From Candidatus Protochlamydia phocaeensis (GTDB lineage: Bacteria > Chlamydiota > Chlamydiia > Chlamydiales > Parachlamydiaceae), in NCBI RefSeq assembly GCF_001545115.1, contig NZ_FCNU01000011.1, positions 62,001 to 126,000 of the forward strand: 64,000 bases of DNA. The letters are read 5' to 3'. The notes beneath the pieces were generated by a model. That model was not told where the DNA came from. It worked only from the letters and a program-made list of their open reading frames with translations, and searched no databases. The number at the start of each line of letters is the position of its first letter. Within the stretch, counting starts at the first letter, position 1. The translations under genes were made by a program, and so were the position numbers. Positions 10,270 through 18,516 of this stretch are shown piece by piece.

Positions 10270-12315
10270 TTAGCTGACAATTCCGCCAGGATTAATTCCT
10301 TCGATAAATAAAACCTCTAGCGCCCCCTCTTGTTTAGCCGCAAGCAGCATCCCTTCACTTTTAATGCCCATTAAGGTGGCTGGCTTAAGATTGGCTACTA
10401 CAACAATGCGGCGCCCCACTAGAGCTTCTGGTTTATAGAACTCCCCTACACCGGCAACGACAGTCCGCTGCTCAACTCCGATGTCAACTGTCAGTTGAAT
10501 CAGCTTTTTACTTTTAGGCACGGGCTCGGCTTTGAGAATCATTCCCACACGCAGATCTAATTTACGAAAATCCTCAACATCGATCTGCGGTTTTAAAGGT
10601 TCTACAGCCTGCTTAGGAACCGGCTTATTAGCCTGAGACAGCTGATGAAGCTGCTGAATTTTTTGTTCAATAAGGTCATCCTCTACCTTCTGGAAAAGAA
10701 TGACAGGAGGGAGAATTTCTTGCCCTTCCGGAATCGCTTCCGTTTTTACAAAATTCCAATTCGTACGCTCCAGCTCGTCTTTATAACCGAGCAGGCGCCA
10801 AAGCTGGCTAGCGGCCGTCGGAACAATCGGGAAGGAGATCAAAGCCAAAGCCTTCAAGCATTCCGCACAGCAGGCCAGCGTCGTTCGCATACGCTCTCGC
10901 GTGTCTTCCTGTTTAGCATCTTGCCAAGGCCGTTTGTTATCAAAATAAACATTTCCCAATTGCGCTAGCTCCATGACAATTTGGCTTGCGCGGCGCACCT
11001 TAAATTGTCCATACGCAACAGCAGCTTGATCGATTAACTCTTGAATTTGGCGCAAGAATTCCAAATCCACTGTTTCTAGCTTTCCCAGAGACGGAATGCG
11101 GCCATTGCCGTGATTGCGAATAAAAATCAAAATGCGATTGGCCAAGTTGCCATATTTACCGACTAAATCGCTATTGCAGCGCAGCTGGAAGTCTTTCCAG
11201 GTAAATTCGCTATCTGAAGTCTCCGGCGCATTGGAGGCAATGGCATAGCGAATTTGATCGCTTGTAAAGTGCTTAAAGAAATCTTCCAGATCAATGTACC
11301 ATCCATCCGATTTGCTGAATTGCCTCCCCTCTAGATTATAAAATTCATTAGCCGGAAGCTCATCCACTAATTTATAGGGTTGATTCTGCCCCATCACCAT
11401 GGCAGGAAAAATTGAAGCGTGGAAAGGAATGTTATCTTTGCCGATAAAATTCACAAGCTTGGTTTTCTCATCAAGCCAATAGTCTTTCCATCTATCCGGT
11501 TGGTCAATTGTTTGGGCCCACTCTTTTGTAGCCGATATGTAGCCAATCGGAGCATCAAACCAGACGTATAAAACTTTGCCTTGGGCACCCGGAAGCGGCA
11601 CGGGAATCCCCCAAGCAGAGTCGCGCGTGATAGCGCGGGCATGCAGATTATCAATATAGCCCTTCACAAAGTTAATGACATTGGGTTTCCAATTTTTAGT
11701 CGACAACCAGTCTTTCAAGCGCTCCTTAAACTTATCTAGTAAAAGGAACCAATGCTTAGTCGGGCGACGCACTAGAGGAGCCTGAGTCAGTTTGGAGCGA
11801 GGATTTTTAAGCTCCGTCGCTTCATAGCTAGCTCCGCAGCGAGGACACTCATCCCCCCTTGCATTCTCAAAACCACAGCGCGGACATGTCCCCACCACAT
11901 AGCGATCGGCTAAGAACCTTTGGTCTGCTTCAGAATAGAGCTGATCTGTCGTGCGCTCTTCAATAAATCCGTTAGCCAGTAAATCCTTAAAAAATTGATG
12001 CGTAGGCTCAACGTGCCCTTCCCATGTCGTCCGCGAATAATGATCAAAAGAAATGTGAAGTTTTTTAAAGAAATCCTTATTGATTTGATGAAAGATATCC
12101 ACGTGCTCTTTTGGCGTTCTTCCCGCAAGATCTGCACTCAAAGTGATGGCAACGCCATATTCATCCGATCCGCAAATATACAAGACATCATTGCCCATCA
12201 ATCGCTGGAAACGGGCGTAGCAATCGGCCGGCAAATAAGCTCCTGCAATATGGCCAAAATGAAGGGGGCCGTTGGCATAAGGAAGCGCTGAAGTGATAAG
12301 AATTTTTTCGGTCAT
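10270..12315 (-). CDS. metG: Methionyl-tRNA synthetase with C-terminal tRNA-binding domain
   Basis: Charges tRNA-Met with methionine; 681 residues. The class I signature is HFGH (19-22) and the KMSKS loop is present as FSKS (333-336). A four-cysteine zinc knuckle (CPRCGFENARGDECPRCG) marks the MetG1/E. coli-type enzyme. The last ~110 residues (DVEDFRKLDLRVGMIL...VANLKPATLMGIKSEGMLL) form an OB-fold EMAPII/Trbp111 domain for dimerisation and tRNA binding. As far as I recall, the shorter Chlamydia trachomatis enzyme lacks it. The ATG at 12315 is chosen because it starts the family N-terminus and follows GAAGGA. It sits at the end of a minus-strand group with rpoZ and gmk, as in Chlamydia. Confidence 0.96.
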   Translation of the reverse strand: MTEKILITSALPYANGPLHFGHIAGAYLPADCYARFQRLMGNDVLYICGSDEYGVAITLSADLAGRTPKEHVDIFHQINKDFFKKLHISFDHYSRTTWEGHVEPTHQFFKDLLANGFIEERTTDQLYSEADQRFLADRYVVGTCPRCGFENARGDECPRCGASYEATELKNPRSKLTQAPLVRRPTKHWFLLLDKFKERLKDWLSTKNWKPNVINFVKGYIDNLHARAITRDSAWGIPVPLPGAQGKVLYVWFDAPIGYISATKEWAQTIDQPDRWKDYWLDEKTKLVNFIGKDNIPFHASIFPAMVMGQNQPYKLVDELPANEFYNLEGRQFSKSDGWYIDLEDFFKHFTSDQIRYAIASNAPETSDSEFTWKDFQLRCNSDLVGKYGNLANRILIFIRNHGNGRIPSLGKLETVDLEFLRQIQELIDQAAVAYGQFKVRRASQIVMELAQLGNVYFDNKRPWQDAKQEDTRERMRTTLACCAECLKALALISFPIVPTAASQLWRLLGYKDELERTNWNFVKTEAIPEGQEILPPVILFQKVEDDLIEQKIQQLHQLSQANKPVPKQAVEPLKPQIDVEDFRKLDLRVGMILKAEPVPKSKKLIQLTVDIGVEQRTVVAGVGEFYKPEALVGRRIVVVANLKPATLMGIKSEGMLLAAKQEGALEVLFIEGINPGGIVS

Positions 12316-12337
12316 GAGGATTCCTTCAAGAATTAAT

Positions 12338-12928
12338 CTATCGAACGGGTTTTTGAACAATTAAGACTTCCAGTTCAGTTCCAGGAACAATTTTCCATCC
12401 TAGCAACACCTTTGTCTCAATATCAACATAGAGGGGGCCCGGTTTAACGTATATATATTCGGGCTCAATGGCGCGAGGAGAAGGACTTGGACTCGAGAAA
12501 TCTGTTTGAAAGCCTTCAAGGGAATCGTGAGCATCTCGGATGGCGCGTTGCTGGTCATCATTTAAGCTACCCCAGGAGACATAGTTTCCGGGATAGCGCT
12601 TTTGTAGGAAAGTCCAATCTACTTTTACCGTCTCCATCCACGTGACACAGTTTGTAAATATACGCCCCGTCTCGCGACAAAAAGCCGCGCGCTTTAGCTT
12701 GAAAATGCGATTATCATATTGGCGAAAATTATACATAAAGCGCAGGACACGTTCAGCGGCAAAATAAGAGAGGTCTGTTGCCCGTCTCAAAGGTAGACCT
12801 GTATAGGGGCTGACTCCTTGTCCGCGCTGAGAGATCCACCAACCAAACCAAAAAGCGAAAAAAAGAAGACAAAATGTCAGAATGATTGTAATGGATAAAA
12901 GCATAACCCATCCTGACAAATCAGTCAT
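12338..12928 (-). CDS. Hypothetical single-pass membrane protein
   Basis: A 196-residue protein with one N-terminal membrane segment (about 7-31, VMLLSITIILTFCLLFFAFWFGWW) and a soluble domain of about 160 residues. The soluble part has a Tyr/Arg-rich region (about 55-90) and a proline/serine linker (SSPSPSPRA) before a C-terminal beta-like stretch. It lies between rpoZ and metG, 22 bp before metG and 13 bp after rpoZ, so it is probably cotranscribed. I do not recognise the family. Confidence 0.65.
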   Translation of the reverse strand: MTDLSGWVMLLSITIILTFCLLFFAFWFGWWISQRGQGVSPYTGLPLRRATDLSYFAAERVLRFMYNFRQYDNRIFKLKRAAFCRETGRIFTNCVTWMETVKVDWTFLQKRYPGNYVSWGSLNDDQQRAIRDAHDSLEGFQTDFSSPSPSPRAIEPEYIYVKPGPLYVDIETKVLLGWKIVPGTELEVLIVQKPVR

Positions 12929-12941
12929 CGCCTACTTCCTT

Positions 12942-13268
12942 TTACTCTTCATCATCGGGAATAGCGGCAGCCCTATAACGGCGCTTTTCGCTTCGCTCTT
13001 CATGGACAACCTCTGAATGAAACTCGCCCTCATGATCTTGGCTTGTTCTTCTTGAAGATACTTCTTTAATTTCATCAAACTGGTCTTTACCTTCTTGAAT
13101 TTCCTCTAAGATCAACATAGCGCGATTCTGCACTTCAGATTTTACGCGCGCATCCCTTCCGCTTTTGATCATGTTTTCAGCCAAACTAATGGCATAATTA
13201 ACCAATTCAAAATTGCTTTTAAATTTTTTAGCAAGCATTTCATTTGTAAAATTAATCTTCTTTTCCAT
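12942..13268 (-). CDS. rpoZ: DNA-directed RNA polymerase omega subunit
   Basis: A small RNA polymerase subunit that helps assemble beta-prime. The core FELVNYAISLAENMIKSGRDA followed by NRAMLILEEIQEGKDQFDE matches the omega fold (FxLVxxAxxRAxxL ... ALxEIxxGK). It has 108 residues with an acidic/basic C-terminal tail, longer than the E. coli protein. Its position between gmk and metG equals that of the Chlamydia gene CT_031. Omega is so short that a database search would be needed for certainty. Confidence 0.8.
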   Translation of the reverse strand: MEKKINFTNEMLAKKFKSNFELVNYAISLAENMIKSGRDARVKSEVQNRAMLILEEIQEGKDQFDEIKEVSSRRTSQDHEGEFHSEVVHEERSEKRRYRAAAIPDDEE

Positions 13269-13320
13269 TTATTCTCCTTTATACATCTTAGCGGATCTTA
13301 GAGACTGTCGTCAAATCGCC

Positions 13321-13442
13321 AATGGGCTATATTCACGATTACTCCCTCGAAAGAAACCTAAAGGAGCATTGCATATCTTATTCAATATGGTCGGCTTTTT
13401 TAGGCTTTTTCCTAGGGAAAAAGAACGTGAATCTAGGCCATT
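13321..13442. repeat. Palindromic intergenic repeat, copy A (122 bp)
   Basis: The right arm, read as reverse complement, is AATGGCCTAGATTCACGTTC followed by a run ending TTTCCCT. The left arm AATGGGCTATATTCACGATT is an imperfect match. Inner segments (ACCTAAA ... TTTAGGC) can also pair, so the whole unit could fold as one hairpin. It lies between gmk and rpoZ, starting 42 bp beyond the gmk stop in the direction of transcription. The same arms occur at 15084, 20877, 29960, 49714 and 55900. Confidence 0.8.
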
Positions 13443-13483
13443 AGGAATTCGGCAGCCCATTAATCGGCACTTTTTAGTTGTGA

Positions 13484-14089
13484 CTAGGCCTCAGCTTCTT
13501 TTGCAGACACTCGATGGCACTCGGCAATGACAATGCTGCGCAAAACTTGATAAGCCGTAGCCAGCTCATCATTGACTATCTGATAATCATAATATTGAAC
13601 CGCATTTAATTCTGCCTGGGCCCAACCAAGGCGTTTCTCGATCAATTCTGGAGTTTCTGTCTTGCGCCCTTCCAATCTCTCTCTTAACACTTCCAAAGAA
13701 GGGGGGCGAATGAAAATAAAAACTCCCGGGAAATTCCCTTTTAATTGAAGAGCCCCTTGCGTATCTATGACCAAAACGACATGTTTGCCCTGTCGCTGCT
13801 GCTCTTGGATCCATTGGCGAGAAGTGCCATAATAAGTGCCATATAGCTTAACATATTCCAAAAAATCTGCAGCAGCAATTTTTGCTTCAAATTCGGATTC
13901 CGAAATAAAATGATAATGCTTACCCGGCACCTCGCCCGTCCTTGGCAAGCGCGTCGTATAAGAAATGCTGGCAATAACAGAAGGAAATTCCTCTACCAAC
14001 ATCTGCACCAACGTTGTCTTACCAGTTCCTGCCGGAGCACTCACAATAAAAGCTAAGCCTTCAGAGAGATTTCCCAATAAAGAAGTCAT
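13484..14089 (-). CDS. gmk: Guanylate kinase
   Basis: Phosphorylates GMP to GDP with ATP; 201 residues, the family length. The P-loop APAGTGKT is at 18-25. The GMP-binding segment SYTTRLPRTGEVPGKHYHFIS follows, then LEYVKLYGTYYGT and the R-rich lid with ERLEGRKTETPELIEKRL. The stop of yicC lies 6 bp upstream of the start, so yicC and gmk are probably cotranscribed, as in many bacteria. Confidence 0.96.
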   Translation of the reverse strand: MTSLLGNLSEGLAFIVSAPAGTGKTTLVQMLVEEFPSVIASISYTTRLPRTGEVPGKHYHFISESEFEAKIAAADFLEYVKLYGTYYGTSRQWIQEQQRQGKHVVLVIDTQGALQLKGNFPGVFIFIRPPSLEVLRERLEGRKTETPELIEKRLGWAQAELNAVQYYDYQIVNDELATAYQVLRSIVIAECHRVSAKEAEA

Positions 14090-14095
14090 TTTTCT

Positions 14096-14980
14096 TTACT
14101 CAATATTTTGAATTTGTTCGCGGATACGCTCAAGCTCGCTCTTAATATCAATGACCTGCCTAGCAATCTCTAGATCTGACGACTTATTCCCAATTGTATT
14201 CACTTCGCGATTAAGCTCTTGGAGAATAAATTCCAGAGTTTTCCCCCCTCCCATGCTAGAGGATTGAGAAAGTTCTTCAAAACGGAGCAGGTGGCAATAA
14301 AAACGCGTAATTTCTTCGGTGATATCGATTTTTTCGGCAAATAGCGCAATTTCTCGCAAAATTCTATCTTCATTTTCAACATGCCCGGGCAACAGCTCTT
14401 CAAGCCGCGACATCAGCTTTTCTCTATATTTTTTTGTCGCATAAGGAGCTCGCCCTTCAATATCTACCATCCAATGCCGGATCTTTTCAATACGATTTAG
14501 AATATCGACTTGAAGCAAAGTCCCTTCTTGCGTTTTCATATGCAAAAAGCCCTTTAATGCTTGGTCAAAAGCATGCTTAAGCGCATGCCGATAAGACTCT
14601 TCTTCTTCCCTATTTTCTTCAAAACGCAAGATATCATCCGCTTGAGCTAATAGACTTAATTCAAACTTGCTATCCCCTACCTGCAAATGGTGGGCAATTT
14701 GATCCCATGCCTGCTTCATCTGCTTAGCTAAAGCTAGATTAGGAACCACGACAAAAGGCGCTTGACCATCAAAAGAAGCCGTTACTTTGACAGTAATTTG
14801 TCCCCTAGAAGCAAACGGAAGCAGCCATTTTTTTATTTCAATATCAAAATGGCTTAATTCTCTTGGAAGAACGACATTGACTTCTAAGAACTTGCGATTT
14901 ACCGATTGAATCTCTACCGTAAAATGCCCTACATCCGTATTCAAGCTTGCGCGGCCATAGGCAGTCATGCTTCTTAACAT
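14096..14980 (-). CDS. yicC: YicC-family endoribonuclease
   Basis: A 294-residue protein of the YicC/YloC family, shown in other bacteria to act as an RNase involved in small-RNA turnover. The N-terminal signature MLRSMTAYGRASL is typical. The C-terminal DUF1732-type end contains GGGKTLEFILQELNREVNTIGNKS and a final helix ending SELERIREQIQNIE; the ELNREVNTIGNKS stretch is the family hallmark. It precedes gmk by 6 bp, the usual yicC-gmk arrangement. The exact substrate here is unknown. Confidence 0.93.
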   Translation of the reverse strand: MLRSMTAYGRASLNTDVGHFTVEIQSVNRKFLEVNVVLPRELSHFDIEIKKWLLPFASRGQITVKVTASFDGQAPFVVVPNLALAKQMKQAWDQIAHHLQVGDSKFELSLLAQADDILRFEENREEEESYRHALKHAFDQALKGFLHMKTQEGTLLQVDILNRIEKIRHWMVDIEGRAPYATKKYREKLMSRLEELLPGHVENEDRILREIALFAEKIDITEEITRFYCHLLRFEELSQSSSMGGGKTLEFILQELNREVNTIGNKSSDLEIARQVIDIKSELERIREQIQNIE

Positions 14981-15083
14981 AAAAAGATATCGCTATTAAA
15001 TTGAGATTTAATGAATTATACAAATTTTTTCATTTCAGTCAAGCTTTAAAACCCTTCTTTTTATCGACTTTCGTCGAATGCCT

Positions 15084-15205
15084 ACTGACTTAGATTCGCG
15101 TTCTCTTCCCCTAAGGCCAGTTCTCTTAGAAAAAATCGTCTCAACTAAGAGGGTAGGGGTTTAATATGCCCTCTTACTAACCTGAGTTTGGAATCCGCTA
15201 ATGAA
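15084..15205. repeat. Palindromic intergenic repeat, degenerate copy B, carrying a solo MITE-like end
   Basis: The left arm ACTGACTTAGATTCGCGTTC plus TCTTCCCCT matches the palindromic family. The right arm is not recognisable. Instead, AACCTGAGTTTGG (15179-15191), the end sequence of the 110-bp MITE-like family, lies there, followed by CCGCTAATGA. The spacer between yicC and the BON gene is 386 bp and holds no gene. Confidence 0.55.
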
Positions 15206-15321
15206 TGAAAATTTTGACTATAAAATAATTTTATAAGAAAGAAATAGCAAATAAAAAAATCAACTAAAGTTGTTTATATTAAAAGAGAATTGATTTGAAA
15301 GGAAAGCGGGAAGCCCTCGAG

Positions 15322-15351
15322 GAGGGCAATTTAATCGATAAATTGCCCTCG
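15322..15351 (-). terminator. Hairpin terminator of the BON-domain gene
   Basis: GAGGGCAATTTA and TAAATTGCCCTC form a 12-bp stem with a 5-nt loop, starting about 16 bp after the BON gene stop on the minus strand. A pyrimidine-rich tract (CCCGCTTTCCTTTC) follows on that strand. Confidence 0.7.
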
Positions 15352-15366
15352 GGGAAGCGAATGGTT

Positions 15367-15930
15367 TTATTTTTCAGTTTCTACATCATCGCTTACGCTT
15401 TTCACGCCTTCTACGTTTTTAACCATGTATTCAATTTGATTTTTCTCGTTGCTATTTGCAGCTTTTCCTTTAAGAGTAACTTTTCCATCTTTTGTGGTGA
15501 CTTGAATATTCTTAGCAGAATTGGAAAAATAAGGCGTGCTTCTTAAATTTTGAATAACGCGCGATGTGATGGCTTCATCAGGCACATTGGGCCCTTTATC
15601 GCCGCCAAACCAGCTTGACCAGCCACTGCTCTGATCATTAGGACCTCTCTGATCGTTGGGACCTCTTTGATTAGAATACCCCTGTCCATACCCTCTGTTT
15701 TGGTATTGGCCTTGGCCGTAACCATATTGGCCTTGACCATATCCCCCCTGCTGACCATAAGGCTGTCCCGGCTGGCCATAAGATTGATAAGGTTGAGAAT
15801 ATCCATATCCTTGCGAAGGATAATTGGCGTTATTGCCATAGGAATAAGGTTCATATTGATAATTTTGCGCAAATGCTAATGAAGCAAAGCTTAAACTTGA
15901 AGCTAAGATCAGCGCTTTAAAAGTTTTCAT
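15367..15930 (-). CDS. Exported BON-domain protein with Tyr/Gly/Gln-rich region
   Basis: A 187-residue protein with a clear signal peptide: MKTFKALILASSLSFASLAFA, cleavage near 21-22. Residues about 22-105 are low-complexity and rich in Y, G, Q, P and N, with irregular repeats of GYGQGQY, SYGQPGQ and a doubled RGPNDQ. The C-terminal ~70 residues form a BON domain (ITSRVIQNLRSTPYF...VTTKDGKVTLKG...VKNVEGVKSVSDDV), like one OsmY module. BON domains bind phospholipid or associate with the envelope. The protein is probably periplasmic or attached to the outer membrane. The start follows AGGAGAAC. Its function in this organism is inferred only. Confidence 0.85.
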   Translation of the reverse strand: MKTFKALILASSLSFASLAFAQNYQYEPYSYGNNANYPSQGYGYSQPYQSYGQPGQPYGQQGGYGQGQYGYGQGQYQNRGYGQGYSNQRGPNDQRGPNDQSSGWSSWFGGDKGPNVPDEAITSRVIQNLRSTPYFSNSAKNIQVTTKDGKVTLKGKAANSNEKNQIEYMVKNVEGVKSVSDDVETEK

Positions 15931-16206
15931 AAAGTTCTCCTAATTTGTTGTTTCTGAAGTTATCCTTTTAAATAGGCTTTTCTTTGAGGGCTCAAATTTA
16001 TAAGCCCCCTTACATGTTCTCGACAAGCGCCCATTTATATTAAATTTTTTAAGTTCTCTTTCTCCTTAATATGCTCCTCATAAAATTAAAGCAATTTTTT
16101 TCTAACTGGCTGCATTTAGTCCATTTAGAGAGTACCTTAAAACGGCCAACACTATAGTCAAGATTACTGAGAACGTAGATAGTAAAAATTGAACACGGGC
16201 TCTTAG

Positions 16207-16219
16207 AACCTAAGTTTGG
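16207..16219 (+). repeat. Solo end of the MITE-like family next to copy 2
   Basis: AACCTAAGTTTGG, 18 bp before the left end of the full element at 16238 and in the same orientation as that end. It may be a nested or partly deleted insertion. Confidence 0.45.
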
Positions 16220-16237
16220 AGGATTTTTTAGATTACC

Positions 16238-16346
16238 AACCTGAGTTTGGAGTTTTTTTACTCTTTCGACTGCGTCAAAGCCTGGGAGATGAACAAATGG
16301 CAAGGCTTTCACATCAGTCCAAAGAAAAAAAAATCCAAATTCGGTT
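16238..16346. repeat. MITE-like element, copy 2 (109 bp)
   Basis: Starts AACCTGAGTTTGG and ends CCAAATTCGGTT, imperfect terminal inverted repeats. The interior (CTTTCGACTGCGTCAAAGCC...GCTTTCACATCAGTCCAAAG) is nearly identical to the reverse complement of the element at 10107-10217, so the two copies lie in opposite orientation. It is in the 547-bp spacer between the two exported-protein genes, which otherwise holds only AT-rich sequence and one terminator. Confidence 0.8.
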
Positions 16347-16434
16347 ATTAAAACCGCTAATGACTAGATTTGAATAGAGAGGATTGAGCTTATTTTGCAG
16401 AAAGAAAAAGAAGAAGGGAAAAGATCCAGCAGAG

Positions 16435-16463
16435 AAGTGGAGGCTGCAACAACAGCCTCACTT
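16435..16463 (-). terminator. Hairpin terminator of the exported protein gene at 16478
   Basis: AAGTGGAGGCTG and CAGCCTCACTT form a stem of about 11 bp with one mismatch and a short loop, located 15 bp after the stop codon on the minus strand. Confidence 0.65.
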
Positions 16464-16477
16464 ATTTTAAAATCACG

Positions 16478-16999
16478 CTATTGTTCTATTTTAATCGAAT
16501 TAAAGAATTCATAGGCCAAGCTAAAATCCTCTCCTTCCACAATGGCTGAATAAATAGTATTATTCGTTGCATACAGTCTGCAAAGCGCTTTAAGCGTTGT
16601 TTTAGCCTGATCAAAAAGATGAATTTCAAGCATATAACGAACTGTGGGTTGAGCAGGCTCTAACACATAAATCTGAGCATTAGGGATTTCCCTGAAGCAA
16701 TCGACAAACTCTTGAACCGTCTCAGGAAGAACAAAAGAAACAGATGGTTTAAGATGAATTTCATAATTAACCTCTCTGTAAAAACTATAGATAAAAGACA
16801 ATCCATTACAGATGCCGCATGAAGGCTCCCCCGGAATAAGAGCAACAAGCTGATTTCTTTCATCTTCGTATTGGACAGGCTGCCAAAGAGTATCACCTGC
16901 CACAAAAGACTCTCCGCTTCTTCCCATTGACATCGCACTTAGAGAATAGAAACTTAGCAATCCAGCCAACAGACTGGATAAAATCCACTTTTTAACCAT
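16478..16999 (-). CDS. Hypothetical exported protein
   Basis: A 173-residue protein with a signal peptide of about 24 residues (MVKKWILSSLLAGLLSFYSLSAMS). The mature part has two close cysteines (SCGIC, about 60-64) that could form a disulfide or bind metal, then mixed alpha/beta sequence. A hydrophobic C-terminal half follows (LEIHLFDQAKTTLKALCRLY). It has its own terminator and looks monocistronic. I do not recognise the family. A periplasmic or outer-membrane-associated role is inferred from the signal peptide only. Confidence 0.65.
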   Translation of the reverse strand: MVKKWILSSLLAGLLSFYSLSAMSMGRSGESFVAGDTLWQPVQYEDERNQLVALIPGEPSCGICNGLSFIYSFYREVNYEIHLKPSVSFVLPETVQEFVDCFREIPNAQIYVLEPAQPTVRYMLEIHLFDQAKTTLKALCRLYATNNTIYSAIVEGEDFSLAYEFFNSIKIEQ

Positions 17000-17166
17000 G
17001 ACTTTTCCTTTGAATCATTTGAAATTCAAGCCAATTTAAGGAAAAAGCCTTCAAAGCGCAAGAAAATAAGTAAAGAATAACGGAGGAATTAATCCCTTCT
17101 TTAGATTATTGCAGAAGGTTTTTTTAAAATTCCGCGCGTTTCCCCATTCGGCGGACACGCATTAAA

Positions 17167-17850
17167 TCACTTCACCGAAGCGATTTCACCAGATTGGGCA
17201 AAGTGAGTCTTGATGGGATCGAAAGAGCGGCGATGGATTTCGCAAGGGCCATGCTTAAAAAGAGCTTCGACATGCTGCTCCGTTCCATAGCCTTTATGGT
17301 GATCGAATCCATAGGCAGGCCAGCGGGCATGATAATCGAGCATCAAGCGATCCCTTGTTTCTTTGGCTATAATGGATGCCGCAGCAATCGATTGAGATAA
17401 TTGGTCCCCCTTAATGATCTTTAAGCAGGGCAAGGTTGGATGAGGCAGCTTCATGCCATCAACGAGCAAATAATCGGGGGCCTGCTTAAGGCGTTCTATC
17501 GCTATTAACATGGCGCAAATTGTCGCTTGATAAATATTGATGCGATCAATCTCAACAGAATCGACAATGCCGACAGCATAATAGATGGCAGGATCGGACG
17601 TCAAACGCGCAAATAAGCGCTCGCGCATTTTAGGAGTTAACTTTTTGCTATCGTTGACTTGAGGGATAAGCAAGCCTTTGGGCAAGATGCAAGCAGCTGC
17701 CACAACAGGGCCGGCCAAAGGACCGCGGCCTGCTTCATCAACACCTGCTAGCCATTGATAGCCTGTTAAATAGGCCTCTTCTTCATAAGACATCATTCCC
17801 TCCAAGCGGAGTTTTTCTTGCTCGTTTAGGGAATTAGGAGAGGGGGTCAT
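17167..17850 (-). CDS. rnhB: Ribonuclease HII
   Basis: Cleaves RNA of RNA-DNA hybrids and removes misincorporated ribonucleotides. The signature [18 protein letters not shown] holds two catalytic acidic residues (Asp and Glu of DEAGRG). Later catalytic positions are in LLVDGMKLP and the [15 protein letters not shown] segment. At 227 residues it is typical. It lies next to rplS as in Chlamydia. An N-terminal extension of about 30 residues precedes the conserved core; an internal ATG ([11 protein letters not shown]) could be the true start. Confidence 0.95.
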   Translation of the reverse strand: MTPSPNSLNEQEKLRLEGMMSYEEEAYLTGYQWLAGVDEAGRGPLAGPVVAAACILPKGLLIPQVNDSKKLTPKMRERLFARLTSDPAIYYAVGIVDSVEIDRINIYQATICAMLIAIERLKQAPDYLLVDGMKLPHPTLPCLKIIKGDQLSQSIAAASIIAKETRDRLMLDYHARWPAYGFDHHKGYGTEQHVEALFKHGPCEIHRRSFDPIKTHFAQSGEIASVK

Positions 17851-17907
17851 ATAGGCGATGTCGGGAAAAAACGTTAGCGTTAATCAAAATCAAAGTCATA
17901 GAACGCA

Positions 17908-17934
17908 CACCCAGGCAATCGATTGACCTGGGTG
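17908..17934 (-). terminator. Hairpin after rplS
   Basis: CACCCAGG / CCTGGGTG form an 8-bp stem whose loop contains the palindrome CAATCGATTG. It begins 36 bp beyond the rplS stop and 57 bp before the rnhB start. It may end the ffh-rpsP-trmD-rplS transcript, although no strong T run follows. Confidence 0.55.
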
Positions 17935-17970
17935 CTAATCATTCTCATTCTAGCGGTCAAACAAGGACGC

Positions 17971-18402
17971 TTAGCTGTCTGTTCTTTCGCTAGCTTCTGT
18001 TTCAACAGCTTCTTTGGCATTTTCTTTGGCATTCTCAGCGCCACGGCGAGCACCGAAACGTCCTTTTACCTTAGAGGCTTTGCCAGATGTTCCACGCAAA
18101 TAGTAAAGCTTGCTGCGGCGGACGTCGCCTTCTTTCATCACTTCAATTTTGGCAATACGAGGGCTATGCAGCATAAATACGCGCTCCATTCCTTCGCCAT
18201 AAGCCACGCGGTGAACAGAGAAAGTCTCAGACAAGCCAGTTCCCTTTCTAGCAATCACGGTGCCTGTAAAAACCTGGATTCTCTCCTTATCGCCTTCAAT
18301 AATGCGGATATGGACGCGAACAGTATCCCCAATGCGGAAAGTTGGGATGTCTTTTTTTAACTGCTGGTTTTCCAGCTTTTCAATAATGGCAGATCGACTC
18401 AT
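17971..18402 (-). CDS. rplS: 50S ribosomal protein L19
   Basis: A large-subunit ribosomal protein. The core [25 protein letters not shown] then [22 protein letters not shown] and the basic KLYYLRG motif are diagnostic. At 143 residues it is longer than E. coli L19 (about 115) because of a charged Ala/Glu-rich C-terminal tail. The ATG at 18402 is preferred over an upstream TTG because AGGAGA lies 8 bp before it. It is the last gene of the conserved ffh-rpsP-trmD-rplS cluster. Confidence 0.96.
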   Translation of the reverse strand: MSRSAIIEKLENQQLKKDIPTFRIGDTVRVHIRIIEGDKERIQVFTGTVIARKGTGLSETFSVHRVAYGEGMERVFMLHSPRIAKIEVMKEGDVRRSKLYYLRGTSGKASKVKGRFGARRGAENAKENAKEAVETEASERTDS

Positions 18403-18516
18403 GATCAATTTCTCCTAAAATTTCAATCTTTTCTCTATCGGCAAGGAAGGTTAACCACGCATTCCATGCAGATCGCATACAATTAATGATTTATTATTCT
18501 CTGAATGGGCTCTCTG

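Noticed and set aside
10062-10280. A 72-codon minus-strand ORF downstream of metG
   Set aside because: It is mostly the MITE-like repeat read through; the second copy gives a different reading with the same KKLQTQV stretch, so it is not a gene.
16049-16312. An 87-codon ORF between the two exported-protein genes
   Set aside because: Its N-terminal part is made of the repeat element at 16238-16346, and it has no ribosome binding site or recognisable domain.
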